Shown piece by piece: positions 17,035 to 25,991 of a stretch of 64,000 nt of DNA. The notes under the pieces are model-generated. The model ran no database searches and had not been told where the DNA came from. It worked only from the letters and a program-made list of their open reading frames with translations. Both the position numbers and the translations under genes were made by a program. This DNA is from Alphaproteobacteria bacterium. GTDB lineage: Bacteria > Pseudomonadota > Alphaproteobacteria > Caulobacterales > Maricaulaceae. The stretch is from NCBI GenBank assembly GCA_016124205.1, contig WGOD01000001.1:248001-312000 (forward strand), written 5' to 3'. The number at the start of each line of letters is the position of its first letter. Position 1 is the first letter of the stretch.

Positions 17035-18326
17035 AACTCGCTGTAGCTGACTTCATCGCCTTCGCCGGTCGGGACCGCCAAGGCATTGCGCGCAATTGTA
17101 TAGATGCGTCCTTCCGGCGTCACGCCGCGAATGTACTGCTCGGACGGGCCGTCCTCGGCGACGATCAGGTCGCCCCAGGGCGCGATGGTGATGTTGTCGC
17201 AGTATTCCAGAATGCTGGTGTCGGTGCTTTCCACGAAGAGCTGGATGCGTCCGCCATTCTCGTCGTGGACGTAGCGGAAGATCTGCCCGGAACGCAGCGC
17301 GCCGCCATCCGTGCAGGTGAAATAGACTTCGCCCTGACCGAACCAGCAGCCTTCACCGCGCGTGAATTGCGCCGCGCCGCGTGCGATGTGGCGCAGGGCG
17401 ATGTCGTCGTCGGAATTGTCGATATCGACAAGATCCATCCACTCGGTTTCCAGCCATTCGCCGGGCGTGAAATCCTGTGCCGACCAGTTGCGCGTGTCGA
17501 AGCCGGGGCGGCCCCGAATGGCGAGCGCCTGAAGCCGGCCGCCGCGCCAGAGCTGCCCGGGCACGTCCGGGATGAAGCGGTAGAAGAGGGCGTTGTCGTA
17601 TTCGTCCTCGGTCAGATAGACGATGCCGGTCTCCGGATCGACCGCCGCGGCTTCATGCCGGAAGCGCCCAAGTCCGCGCAGCGGGACGGCCGCGACCAGT
17701 TCGTCGGCATCGGCGGGTACTTCGAAGACATAGCCATGATCGCGGCGCGCGGTTTCCCCGGCGCGGACCGTCGTCTCCTCGCAGGTCAGCCAGGTGCCCC
17801 ACGGGGTCGGGCCGCCGGCACAATTGTCATAGGTGCCGCCGAGCGAGAGGAATTGGCGCTCAACCTCCAGCGTTTCGGGATCGAGGACGAGGGTGGTGGT
17901 GCCGCCATGGTGGGGCGTGCCATCCGGCGCGACGTCGTAGAGCTTGCCGGCGTCGACGCCTTCGAAGCGCTCGTTCTCCGGGCCGAAGGGCGAGCGGTCC
18001 TGCTGGGTGAAGCGAAGCTCGTGATTGCGGACGAGGGCGATCTTGCCGTCCTCACGCTCGAACGCTGCCATGCCGTCGAAATCGCCGGGCGTGACAAGGC
18101 CGTCCGTCATCTCCTCGCCCTCGGTGGAGATCACCTGGTAGGAGAAGCCGCGCGGCAGATCGAGCAGGCCATCCGGATCGCGGTAGAGCGGGCCGAAGCC
18201 TTCCAGTTCCGCGCCGACATTCTCGACGGCCTCGCGCCGGCCGAAGCCGGACAAGGCCAGAAGGCCGGCAAAGGCGGTGGTCGTGGCGGCGGAAGTCCGC
18301 AGGAAATTACGGCGCGACAGCTTCAT
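16911..18326 (-). CDS. PhoX-like (DUF839) Tat-exported protein
   Basis: 471 residues starting with a Tat signal, MKLSRRNFLRTSAATTTAFAG, so the folded protein is exported. The body matches the PhoX/DUF839 six-bladed family: DGMAAFEREDGKIALVRNHE, GGTTTLVLDPETLEVERQF, CAGGPTPWGTWLTCEET, HEAAAVDPETGIVYLTEDEY and C-terminal FCGPCFSPDGSVLFLNVQ. PhoX is a calcium/iron alkaline phosphatase, but many DUF839 members are uncharacterised, so phosphatase activity is inferred. The start ATG is chosen for the twin-arginine signal. With the lipoprotein downstream it could form a phosphate-scavenging pair. Confidence 0.82.
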   Translation of the reverse strand: MKLSRRNFLRTSAATTTAFAGLLALSGFGRREAVENVGAELEGFGPLYRDPDGLLDLPRGFSYQVISTEGEEMTDGLVTPGDFDGMAAFEREDGKIALVRNHELRFTQQDRSPFGPENERFEGVDAGKLYDVAPDGTPHHGGTTTLVLDPETLEVERQFLSLGGTYDNCAGGPTPWGTWLTCEETTVRAGETARRDHGYVFEVPADADELVAAVPLRGLGRFRHEAAAVDPETGIVYLTEDEYDNALFYRFIPDVPGQLWRGGRLQALAIRGRPGFDTRNWSAQDFTPGEWLETEWMDLVDIDNSDDDIALRHIARGAAQFTRGEGCWFGQGEVYFTCTDGGALRSGQIFRYVHDENGGRIQLFVESTDTSILEYCDNITIAPWGDLIVAEDGPSEQYIRGVTPEGRIYTIARNALAVPTGEGDEVSYSEFCGPCFSPDGSVLFLNVQSSPSRTFAIRGPWQQRSSEPRSA

Positions 18327-18403
18327 GGTCGGTGTCCTCTCTCGTGCCTGCGGAGTTAAGGCAAAACCGGGCAAATGGGGAGGCCGTCACGGAAATTTCG
18401 CGG

Positions 18404-18425
18404 ATGCGGTAATTATATACCGCAT
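18404..18425. promoter_or_regulatory. 22-bp inverted repeat over a TATAAT
   Basis: Arms ATGCGGTA (18404-18411) and TACCGCAT (18418-18425) surround a 6-nt AT centre. Read on the minus strand the centre includes TATAAT, a good -10 for the PhoX-like gene. A regulator binding here could control that gene. Confidence 0.5.
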
Positions 18426-18464
18426 AGCTAACCCCATGTGACTGCGTTTGTTTTCAGGCCGGTG

Positions 18465-18493
18465 TTGACCAAAGTGCAAACTGCGTCTATCTG
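18465..18493 (+). promoter_or_regulatory. sigma-70 promoter for rplM-rpsI
   Basis: TTGACC (18465-18470), 17-nt spacer, TATCTG (18488-18493), leaving a leader of about 45 nt before rplM. Confidence 0.65.
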
Positions 18494-18543
18494 GCGCGCT
18501 TCCGCAGAGAGGGGCCGCCCTCTCCAAGCACAAGAGACACGTC

Positions 18544-19008
18544 ATGAAGACCTATTCCGCCAAGCCCGCGGACGTGGTGAACAACTGGATCGTCGTCGAC
18601 GCGCAAGACGCCGTCGTCGGCCGTCTGGCGGCGTTCATTGCCACGCGCCTGCGCGGCAAGCACCGTCCGGACTACACCCCCCACGTCGATCTGGGCGACC
18701 ACGTCATCGTCATCAACGCCGACAAGGTCCGCTTCACCGGCCGCAAGATGGGCGACAAGCGCTACTACCGTCACACGGGTCACCCGGGCGGTATCAAGGA
18801 AACTTCCCCGGAAAAGATCCTGGGCGGCAAGCACCCTGAGCGCGTCGTCGAGCTCGCCGTGAAGCGCATGCTGCCGAAAGACAGCCCGCTCGCCCGCGGT
18901 CAATTCTCCAAGCTGCGCGTCTATGCCGGCTCGGATCACCCCCATGAAGCGCAGAAGCCGGAAACGATCGACTTCAAGGCGCTCAACACCAAGAATGCGC
19001 GGAGCTGA
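18544..19008 (+). CDS. rplM: 50S ribosomal protein L13
   Basis: Early-assembly large-subunit protein. 154 residues: [26 protein letters not shown] (in part VVGRLA), [19 protein letters not shown]-type core seen here as [19 protein letters not shown], the [13 protein letters not shown] motif and AVKRMLPK. Followed 2 nt later by rpsI, the universal pair. Confidence 0.98.
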   Translation: MKTYSAKPADVVNNWIVVDAQDAVVGRLAAFIATRLRGKHRPDYTPHVDLGDHVIVINADKVRFTGRKMGDKRYYRHTGHPGGIKETSPEKILGGKHPERVVELAVKRMLPKDSPLARGQFSKLRVYAGSDHPHEAQKPETIDFKALNTKNARS

Positions 19009-19010
19009 TC

Positions 19011-19511
19011 ATGGCTGAGCAAACCCGTTCCCTCGAGGACCTGAAGGACGCGCTGAAGAACGCCGACGCCCCGGTTTCCGCCGCGGTCGAGGAAGCCGCC
19101 CTCCCGGAGCCGAAGATCGACGAGCATGGCCGCGCCTATGCGACCGGCAAGCGCAAGAACGCCATCGCGCGCGTCTGGATCAAGCGCGGCAATGGCAAGG
19201 TCACCGTCAATGGCCGTGACCAGGAAGTCTATTTCGCCCGCCCGGTGCTGCGGATGATGATCCGCCAGCCGTTCGAGGTGGCCGAGCGTCTCGACGAGTT
19301 CGACGTGATCTGCACGGTCACCGGCGGTGGCCTGTCGGGTCAGGCCGGCGCGGTGCGTCACGGCATCTCCAAGGCGCTGACCTATTTCGAACCGGAACTG
19401 CGCAAGCCCCTCAAGGCGCGCGGCTTCCTGACCCGCGACAGCCGCGTGGTCGAGCGGAAGAAGTACGGCCGGGCCAAGGCTCGCCGCAGCTTCCAGTTCT
19501 CGAAGCGCTAG
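19011..19511 (+). CDS. rpsI: 30S ribosomal protein S9
   Basis: 166 residues. The conserved S9 domain occupies the C-terminal 130: [37 protein letters not shown] and the C-terminal tail [20 protein letters not shown] that ends in FSKR, the tRNA P-site tail. The N terminus has an acidic extension of about 40 residues ([12 protein letters not shown]...), common in alphaproteobacteria. Its stop shares CTAG with the convergent gene. Confidence 0.98.
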   Translation: MAEQTRSLEDLKDALKNADAPVSAAVEEAALPEPKIDEHGRAYATGKRKNAIARVWIKRGNGKVTVNGRDQEVYFARPVLRMMIRQPFEVAERLDEFDVICTVTGGGLSGQAGAVRHGISKALTYFEPELRKPLKARGFLTRDSRVVERKKYGRAKARRSFQFSKR

Positions 19512-19903
19512 ACTTCCGGAACACTCGAGACTTTGCGGACGGGCGGCTCTTCGGGGCCGCCCGTTTTGCTGTCGGCCTGCCAGAGGATTTTCTCCCAAGG
19601 CGTGCCCGGGTCTTCGCTGGCGCGTTCGTGGGCGTGGGCGGCCAGTTCGCCCATTTCGTATTCGAGCTCGATCGCGAGCCAGTCATGAATGGCGTCGAAA
19701 TCGGTGTGCTCGAAGCCGACGCGAAGCCGCTCGCCATGGCCGTCGATCACGAATTCCCATTCCATGTCCAGTGGCCCGCCGCCGCGAACCGCGATCCGAT
19801 CCACGCCGGCCTTCAGGAAGCGGTCGGTCTCCGCCGAGGGCTGCGCCATCGGTTCGACGTCGTAGCTGAAGCGCAGAACGCCGGTGCCGTCGTGGATGAG
19901 CAT
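19508..19903 (-). CDS. hypothetical protein downstream of phaC
   Basis: 131 residues from [18 protein letters not shown]; soluble, mixed alpha/beta, no signal peptide. ATG at 19903 follows a GGGGCGAG ribosome-binding site 14 nt after the phaC stop, so it is probably co-transcribed. Segments [21 protein letters not shown] and [18 protein letters not shown] are distinctive but not assigned to a family. Confidence 0.6.
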   Translation of the reverse strand: MLIHDGTGVLRFSYDVEPMAQPSAETDRFLKAGVDRIAVRGGGPLDMEWEFVIDGHGERLRVGFEHTDFDAIHDWLAIELEYEMGELAAHAHERASEDPGTPWEKILWQADSKTGGPEEPPVRKVSSVPEV

Positions 19904-19917
19904 TTCGCGGCTCGCCC

Positions 19918-21867
19918 CTAGCTCCGCACCTTCACATACTCGCCCGGGGCGTCGCAGATCGGCTTGTGCTTCTTGCTGCCCGGTTCGCGGGCAGGGACGT
20001 CCTTGCCCGAACGGGTGTAGAGCCAGTCGCGCCAGTGCATCCACCAGGAACCCGGATGTTCCTCGGCGCCCTTGATCCAGTCCTCCACCGTTCCGGGCAG
20101 GTCGGCATTGGTCCAGTGCTGGTATTTGTTCGCGCCGGGGTGGTTGATCACGCCGGCGATGTGGCCGGAGCCGGCCATCATGAACTCGACCGGGCCGCCG
20201 AAAAGCTTCGCGCCGCGATAGACGGACGGGAAGGGGGCGATGTGGTCGTCCTTGCTGGCCTGCATGAAGATCGGTGTCTTCACCTTCGACAGGTCGAGCG
20301 TGTGACCATCGATCTCGACTTCGCCCTTCGATAGCATGTTCTTGCGGTACATCGTGTCGAGATACCAGAGGTGCAGCGTCTTCGGCATGCGGGTCTGGTC
20401 GGCATTCCAGAACAGGAGGTCGAAGGCCTGCGGCTGGCGGCCGAGCAGGTAGTTCGACACCACGAAGGACCAGACGAGATCGTTCGACCGGAGGAGGTTG
20501 AACGTGTCGGCCATCGTCCGCCCGTCGAGCACGCCGCCCTGGGCATCCATGAGCCGCTCGATCTCGGCGATCCACGCCTCGTCGACGAAGAGGAGGAGGT
20601 CGCCCGCCAGTTCGAAATCAGTCTGGGCGGCGAAGAAGGTCGCCGTCTCGATCCGATCGGCCTCACCGCGCGCTTCCAGAAGGGCGAGGGCGGAGGCGAG
20701 CATCGTTCCGCCGATGCAGTAACCGACCGTATGGACGCTCTTCTCGCCGGTAATCTCCTCGACCACGTCCAGCGCGGTGAAGAGGCCGTCATGGATGTAA
20801 TCGGCGAAGGTCTTGTCCTTCAGCTTCGCGTCCGGATTGACCCAGGAAATGAGGAAGACGGTGAAGCCCTGCTCGGTGAGCCATTTCACCATCGAGCTCT
20901 TCTCGCGCATGTCGAGGATGTAGAATTTGTTGATCCAGGGCGGTGCGAACAGGATGGGACGCTGTTTCACCCTCTCGGTCGCCGGGGCGTACTGGATCAG
21001 CTCGATCAGTTCGTTGCGGAAGACGACCTTGCCGGGCGTCGTGGCGAGATCCTCGCCGATGCGGAAGCCTTCCAGATCGGTCTGGCTCAAGGCGAGGCGG
21101 CCGCCCCCGCGTTCTAGGTCCGCCATCAGGTTGGCGAGGCCCTTGGTCAAATTCTCGCCCTTGCTTTGCAGCGTCTCGCGCAGCACGTCCGGATTGGTCA
21201 GCGCGAAATTGGTTGGCGCCATCGCGTCCGTCATCTGCTTGGTCAGGAACTCGACCTTGCGCTTGATCGCGTCGTCGACGCCTTCAACGCCGTGGACGAG
21301 GCCCATCATGAAATTCTGGTTCAGGAGGTAGGACTGCTTGATGGCGTCGAAGACCGGATGGGCGGTCCAGTCGGCGCTGCGCCAGCGCTTGTCGGACGGG
21401 TCGGGTTTGACGACGTCCTCGGCTTCGCCGGAAACCATTTTCCGCGTCGTGGACGTCCACAGATCGAGATAGCCCTTCAGAAGGCCGGCCTGGGCCTGCA
21501 TCAGCTTGTTCGGATCGGAGACGATCTGGCTCCACACCGTCCCGAATTCCGGGGCGTTGTTGAACGCGTCGGCGCGCGGCATCGACGCCTCGCCCGACAG
21601 CGCCTGCCGCATCACGTCGGCGACCAGCTTCTGCGACTTCAGCGAGGCCTGCATCAGATTGCGCGACATGTGGTCGAGCGCTTCGAGATCGGCCTCCGAC
21701 AGCGATTCCCAGTTCGGCAGGGGCGGCGCGGCGGCTTCCGCTTCCGGGGCCGGCTTCGCCTTCGCTTCGGTTTCCGGCTTCGGCGCAGCCTTGGGTGCAG
21801 CCTTCCTGGCGGCGGGTTTGCGGGTCGGGTTGGCCTTTGCGGGCTTCTTGGCGGGCTTGCGGGCCAT
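19918..21867 (-). CDS. phaC: class I poly(3-hydroxyalkanoate) synthase
   Basis: Polymerises (R)-3-hydroxyacyl-CoA into storage granules. About 649 residues. The catalytic Cys is in the lipase-like box HTVGYCIGGTMLA, with the Asp in ASKDDHIAPF and His in GSGHIAGVINHP. The first 50 residues after the start are Lys/Ala/Pro-rich (ARKPAKKPAKANPTRKPAAR...), unlike the core family and similar to the histone-like tails of phasins such as PhaF. ATG 21867 is favoured by GAGGGAC upstream; ATG 21885 in frame would add six residues. No phaAB or depolymerase gene is adjacent. Confidence 0.94.
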   Translation of the reverse strand: MARKPAKKPAKANPTRKPAARKAAPKAAPKPETEAKAKPAPEAEAAAPPLPNWESLSEADLEALDHMSRNLMQASLKSQKLVADVMRQALSGEASMPRADAFNNAPEFGTVWSQIVSDPNKLMQAQAGLLKGYLDLWTSTTRKMVSGEAEDVVKPDPSDKRWRSADWTAHPVFDAIKQSYLLNQNFMMGLVHGVEGVDDAIKRKVEFLTKQMTDAMAPTNFALTNPDVLRETLQSKGENLTKGLANLMADLERGGGRLALSQTDLEGFRIGEDLATTPGKVVFRNELIELIQYAPATERVKQRPILFAPPWINKFYILDMREKSSMVKWLTEQGFTVFLISWVNPDAKLKDKTFADYIHDGLFTALDVVEEITGEKSVHTVGYCIGGTMLASALALLEARGEADRIETATFFAAQTDFELAGDLLLFVDEAWIAEIERLMDAQGGVLDGRTMADTFNLLRSNDLVWSFVVSNYLLGRQPQAFDLLFWNADQTRMPKTLHLWYLDTMYRKNMLSKGEVEIDGHTLDLSKVKTPIFMQASKDDHIAPFPSVYRGAKLFGGPVEFMMAGSGHIAGVINHPGANKYQHWTNADLPGTVEDWIKGAEEHPGSWWMHWRDWLYTRSGKDVPAREPGSKKHKPICDAPGEYVKVRS

Positions 21868-21969
21868 GTCGGACTTGTCCCTCATGTCTGCCGGGCGCAG
21901 GCGGCGGGTGACAGCGCGGTTCCAGAGCGTATAGATAGCACCGCGCGCGTCCAGCGCCGGAGAGGCCGC

Positions 21970-22293
21970 ATGATCCGAATTTTCCTGCTTTCGTCAGCCC
22001 TGCTTGTGGCAGCGTGCGCGACGCCGGACCTGCCCGACGGGCCGGATGGCGCGCCGCAATGGTATGACGAACAGCTGGACAATGCCGACCGCACCGCGAC
22101 CGCGCCGGAAGCCATTCCCACGCGGTCGCTCGACCCCGTCGAGGATTCGCGCCGCGCGGAATCGATGGAAGACGTGCTTGAAGCGCGTGACGAATTGATC
22201 GCTGCCGACCGGGCCCAGCCCGTGGAGCCGCAGACCGAAGCCTATGCGAACGAGCAGCGTCCGCGTACGACGCCGCCGCAGCGTGACGACTGA
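21970..22293 (+). CDS. small lipoprotein, unknown function
   Basis: 107-residue precursor with signal MIRIFLLSSALLVAAC, lipobox VAAC with Cys16. The mature part is acidic, Pro-rich and predicted mostly unstructured or helical (EDSRRAESMEDVLEARDELIAADR). It is divergent from phaC and 28 nt before glpX. No family recognised; it could anchor to the outer membrane because the residue after Cys is Ala, not Asp. Confidence 0.6.
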   Translation: MIRIFLLSSALLVAACATPDLPDGPDGAPQWYDEQLDNADRTATAPEAIPTRSLDPVEDSRRAESMEDVLEARDELIAADRAQPVEPQTEAYANEQRPRTTPPQRDD

Positions 22294-22321
22294 TTCCCGC
22301 CCTTACGGAGACGACCCGACG

Positions 22322-23278
22322 ATGAGCGACGCCTACGCCCTTCAATCCCTCGCTTTTGCCGCCGCACGTGCGGCCGAGTCCGCAGCCATTGCGGCGCATG
22401 CGCTTGTCGGCCGCGGCGACAAGGAAGCCGCCGACCAGGCGGCTGTCGATGCGCTGCGCACCGGGCTCAACGCCATGCCGATGCGGGGCCGGATCGTGAT
22501 CGGCGAGGGTGAGCGCGACGAGGCGCCGATGCTCTATATCGGCGAGGAAGTCGGTACGGGCGAGGGGCCGGAGATCGACATTGCGCTCGATCCGCTGGAA
22601 GGCACGTCACTGACCGCGAAGGGCCAGCCGAACGCGCTGGCCGTTCTGGCGCTTAGCCCGCGCGGCGGTCTTCTGAACGCGCCGGACACCTATATGGACA
22701 AGATCGCGGTCGGCCCCGGCCTGCCGCGCGGCGTCGTCGATCTCGACAACTCGGTCGAGGACAATATCCGTTCGCTCGCCAAGGCGAAGGATTGCGACGT
22801 GTCGGACATCACCGCCTGCGTCCTCGAGCGCGAGCGGCATGCGAAAATCCTGTCGGAACTGAAGCGGCTCGGCTGCCGCGTCATCCTGATTCCGGACGGC
22901 GACGTCGCCGGCGTGATCGCGACGACCGATCCCGATACCGGTGTCGATATCTATATGGGTCAGGGCGGTGCGCCCGAAGGCGTTCTCGCCGCGTCGGCGC
23001 TGCGCTGCGTCGGCGGTCAGATGCAGACGCGTCTCTTCTTCCGCAATGACGACGAACGGGCCCGCGCCGCGAAGCACGGCGTGTCTGATCTCAACCGTAA
23101 ATACTCGCTCAACGACCTGGCGTCGAAGGATTGCATGTTCATCGCCACCGGCGTGACCGACGGTTCGCTGCTGGACGGCGTTCATTTCACGGGGGAGTTC
23201 GTCGAAACCGAGACGCTGATCATGCAGAGCTCCGACAAGTCGGTGCGGCGCCTCTTCTCCCGCAAGCCGAAGGGCTGA
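22322..23278 (+). CDS. glpX: fructose-1,6-bisphosphatase class II
   Basis: Gluconeogenic (and possibly Calvin-type) phosphatase. 318 residues: the metal-binding GEGERDEAPMLYIGEEVG, the signature DPLEGTSLTAKGQPNALAVL (in two parts), and GQGGAPEGVLAASALRCVGGQMQ. ATG 22322 gives a normal N terminus; the open frame upstream overlaps the lipoprotein and is not family-like. Its TGA overlaps the recJ ATG (TGATG). Confidence 0.95.
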   Translation: MSDAYALQSLAFAAARAAESAAIAAHALVGRGDKEAADQAAVDALRTGLNAMPMRGRIVIGEGERDEAPMLYIGEEVGTGEGPEIDIALDPLEGTSLTAKGQPNALAVLALSPRGGLLNAPDTYMDKIAVGPGLPRGVVDLDNSVEDNIRSLAKAKDCDVSDITACVLERERHAKILSELKRLGCRVILIPDGDVAGVIATTDPDTGVDIYMGQGGAPEGVLAASALRCVGGQMQTRLFFRNDDERARAAKHGVSDLNRKYSLNDLASKDCMFIATGVTDGSLLDGVHFTGEFVETETLIMQSSDKSVRRLFSRKPKG

Positions 23279-25071
23279 TGGCGGCGGAGACGATATCCGA
23301 CACTCCGGGCGCCTTTCTCGGCGTCGAAACCTCGCTCGCCGGTCAGGCCTGGCGTCTGCGCGTCGCGGACGAGACGCAGGTGCGCGAGATCGCCCGCATG
23401 GCCAGCGTCAGCGATCTGGTTGCACGCGTTCTGGCGGCGCGCGGCGTCGCGCCCGATGCCGCGGCGCGACATCTCGATCCGCGGCTGCGCGACTTCTTCC
23501 CGGACCCGTCGAGCTTTCAGGACATGGATCTCGCCGCCGCGAAGATCTGGGATGCGGTCGAATCAGGCCGGTCGATCACCGTCTTCGCCGACTATGACGT
23601 CGATGGCGGCACCTCGGCTGCACAGCTGATCCGCTGGTTCCGGCAGATCGGCGTTGAGGCCGGTGTCTATGTGCCGGACCGTATCAATGAGGGTTATGGC
23701 CCGTCCGCCGACGCCTTCGAGACGCTGAAGGCGCGCGGGACGGATTTCGTGATCACCGTCGATTGCGGGGCGACGGCCGGTGCGGCCCTCGACGCGGCGG
23801 ACGCGCTCGGGCTCGGCGTCGTGGTGGTGGACCATCACCTGATGGGTGCAGACCTGCCGGTCGCCGACGCCGTGGTGAATCCCAATCGCGCCGATTGCCA
23901 ATCCGGGCAGGGGCATCTGGCCGCCGCCGGTGTCGTCTTCGTGCTGCTCGCCGCGCTCAACCGCGAGGGCCGCAAGCGCGGCAGCTTCGAAGGGCGCAGT
24001 GAACCGGACATCCTGGCGCTCGCCGATCTGGCGGCGCTCGGCACGGTCTGCGACGTGGTGGCGCTCAGCGGGTTCAATCGCTCCGTGGTGACGCAGGGGC
24101 TCAAAGTCATGGGCGGCTGGGCCAATCCGGGCCTGCGCGCGCTCGCCGAGGTGTCGGGCGTGAAGAGCGCGCCGGGCGTCTATCATGCCGGCTTCCTTCT
24201 GGGTCCGCGGATCAATGCCGGGGGACGGGTCGGGCGCTCCGATCTCGGTGCGCGCCTGCTTTCCACCGATGATTTCGACGAGGCGATGGAAATCGCCGTC
24301 GAGCTCGACCGGCTCAATGCGGAACGCAAGGCGATCGAGGCCGACGTCATCGAAGCTGCCACCGCGCAGATCGAGTGCAGCGGGCACAATGCCGGACCTG
24401 TGCTGGTCGCCGACGGGGCGGGCTGGCATCCCGGTGTGATCGGAATTGCCGCGGGACGCCTCAAGGACCGCTATGGCCGCCCGACCGTGGTCATCGGGGT
24501 CGAGAACGGCGTCGGCAAGGGCTCCGGCCGGTCGGTGCCGGGCGTCGATCTCGGCCGGGCCGTGTCGGACGCAAAGGCCGAAGGTCTGCTCGTCGCGGGC
24601 GGTGGTCACCCGATGGCGGCCGGTCTGACGATCGAGGAAGGCCGGATCTCGGATTTCACGGAATTCCTGAACGCCCGGCTCGGACCGGAATACGACAAGG
24701 CCGCCGATGCGCGCGCGCTGAAGCTCGACGGGCTCATGTCCCCGGCTGGTGCAACGCAGGCCTTCGTCGAGGAACTCCAGCGCGCCGGACCCTTCGGGCA
24801 GGGCTATTCCGAGCCGCGATTCGCGATCGGACCGGTTCGCGTGGCCTATGCCGAGCGGGTCGGCGGAGCCCATGTCCGATTTTCGCTGGCGGGCGAGAGC
24901 GGCGACCGGGTTTCCGGTGTCGCCTTCCGTTCGGCGGACACGCCGATCGGCGAAGCATTACTGGGCGGAGATCGCCAGCGCTGGTATGCGGCGGGCCGCA
25001 TCAAGCTCGATGAATGGCGCGGCCGCAAGCGGGTGGAATTCCATCTGGAAGACCTCGCTGCAACGGAGTGA
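23278..25071 (+). CDS. recJ: single-stranded-DNA-specific exonuclease RecJ
   Basis: 5'-3' ssDNA exonuclease acting in RecFOR recombination and mismatch repair. 597 residues: motif I FADYDVDGGTSAAQL, the DHH motif VVVDHHLMGAD, the NPN segment VVNPNRADC, and GGRVGRSDLGARLL. The DHHA1 domain near the C terminus has GKGSGRSVPG and GGGHPMAAGLTIEEG. Translation-coupled to glpX by the 1-nt TGATG overlap, as in Caulobacter-like genomes. Confidence 0.95.
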   Translation: MAAETISDTPGAFLGVETSLAGQAWRLRVADETQVREIARMASVSDLVARVLAARGVAPDAAARHLDPRLRDFFPDPSSFQDMDLAAAKIWDAVESGRSITVFADYDVDGGTSAAQLIRWFRQIGVEAGVYVPDRINEGYGPSADAFETLKARGTDFVITVDCGATAGAALDAADALGLGVVVVDHHLMGADLPVADAVVNPNRADCQSGQGHLAAAGVVFVLLAALNREGRKRGSFEGRSEPDILALADLAALGTVCDVVALSGFNRSVVTQGLKVMGGWANPGLRALAEVSGVKSAPGVYHAGFLLGPRINAGGRVGRSDLGARLLSTDDFDEAMEIAVELDRLNAERKAIEADVIEAATAQIECSGHNAGPVLVADGAGWHPGVIGIAAGRLKDRYGRPTVVIGVENGVGKGSGRSVPGVDLGRAVSDAKAEGLLVAGGGHPMAAGLTIEEGRISDFTEFLNARLGPEYDKAADARALKLDGLMSPAGATQAFVEELQRAGPFGQGYSEPRFAIGPVRVAYAERVGGAHVRFSLAGESGDRVSGVAFRSADTPIGEALLGGDRQRWYAAGRIKLDEWRGRKRVEFHLEDLAATE

Positions 25072-25091
25072 CAAAGCGCCGGAAAGGGTGC

Positions 25092-25120
25092 TTGCATCCG
25101 AAAAACCGGCGCTATATAGA
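25092..25120 (+). promoter_or_regulatory. promoter of tRNA-Glu
   Basis: TTGCAT (25092-25097), 17-nt spacer, TATAGA (25115-25120), 18 nt before the mature tRNA. Confidence 0.6.
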
Positions 25121-25138
25121 AGCGCCTCTCGTGACCGC

Positions 25139-25213
25139 GGGCCCTTCGTCTATCGGTTAGGACGCCAGGTTTTCAACCTGGAAAGAGGGGTTCGATTCCC
25201 CTAGGGCCTGCCA
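25139..25213 (+). tRNA. tRNA-Glu (anticodon TTC)
   Basis: Acceptor GGGCCCT / AGGGCCT (one G-U pair), anticodon stem CCAGG / CCTGG with loop TTTTCAA (TTC), T arm AGGGG-TTCGATT-CCCCT, discriminator G and encoded CCA. 75 nt. Confidence 0.95.
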
Positions 25214-25354
25214 CGCGATCTTCCACTTATCGACAGGATATTTTTCGGTGCCGTTTGCGGCGACCGGCTGATTGAATTCGCCTTTTCGCTGTGTGCGGCT
25301 CGCTGCATTCATGCCGGTGAACGTTCCGTTCCCGGAAAGTCTTCCCGTATTTGG

Positions 25355-25368
25355 TTAATGCGTGTTAA
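25355..25368. promoter_or_regulatory. TTAA-N6-TTAA site, CtrA-like
   Basis: TTAA at 25355-25358 and 25365-25368, 36 nt before the cold-shock gene. CtrA sites are TTAA-N7-TTAA; this has N6, so it is only a candidate. Confidence 0.25.
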
Positions 25369-25403
25369 GGTTTCCCCTGTGAGTTGTGCGGGGGAGTAGT
25401 GGT

Positions 25404-25928
25404 ATGGCGCTTGAAACACTGGTCTGCGGCGAAAATGCAGGCCCGCAGCGCGTAGCCGGCACGGTCAAATGGTTCGACCCGGCCCGGGGCTACGGTTTTC
25501 TCGAAACGGATGACGGTGAAGGCGATGTGCTGCTGCACGCGACGCGGCTTCGCGCCGCCGGTCACGCCTATGCGCCCGAGGGCGCGCGGGTGGACTGTCT
25601 CGCGGTGAAAGGCCCGAAAGGCCGGCAGGCGCTGCAGATCCTGCACATGACGGGCGGGACGGCGGAAGCGCCGCGACCGCGCCGCTTCCATCCGGACGGG
25701 GAGGGGCATGACCCCCTCGTTGCCGCGACCGTGAAGTGGTTCGACAACGGCAAGGGCTATGGTTTCCTGACCTGCGACGGGGTCGAGGGCGACGTTTTCG
25801 TGCATGCGGTGACGCTGCACCGGGCCGGGTTCGACGATGTCCGCGCCGGCGACAATCTGCAGGCGCGATGCACGAATGGACCCAAGGGCTTGCTCGCTTC
25901 CGAGATCCGCCCCGCCGCCAGCGTCTGA
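25404..25928 (+). CDS. double cold-shock-domain protein
   Basis: 174 residues with two CspA-type OB folds: the first around 20-90 ([29 protein letters not shown]) and the second around 108-172 ([32 protein letters not shown]). Each has the RNP1-like KGYGF/RGYGF surface and RNP2-like V(F/L)(V/L)HA. Tandem Csp proteins are typical of alphaproteobacteria (Caulobacter CspC/CspD-like) and act as nucleic-acid chaperones, some in stationary phase. It stands alone between the tRNA and DUF192 gene. Confidence 0.92.
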   Translation: MALETLVCGENAGPQRVAGTVKWFDPARGYGFLETDDGEGDVLLHATRLRAAGHAYAPEGARVDCLAVKGPKGRQALQILHMTGGTAEAPRPRRFHPDGEGHDPLVAATVKWFDNGKGYGFLTCDGVEGDVFVHAVTLHRAGFDDVRAGDNLQARCTNGPKGLLASEIRPAASV

Positions 25929-25991
25929 GCGCCGAGATTCAACGGTCATCGCCGATTGCGCGCCAGACCTGTCAGGGCTAGCGTGCGCGCC

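Noticed and set aside
16833-18359. 508-residue plus-strand frame opposite the PhoX-like gene
   Set aside because: Antisense shadow; the minus strand has a Tat signal and DUF839 motifs.
21971-21976. TGATCC inside the small lipoprotein start region
   Set aside because: No TA-type -10 at 18 nt and it is part of the start codon context; chance match.
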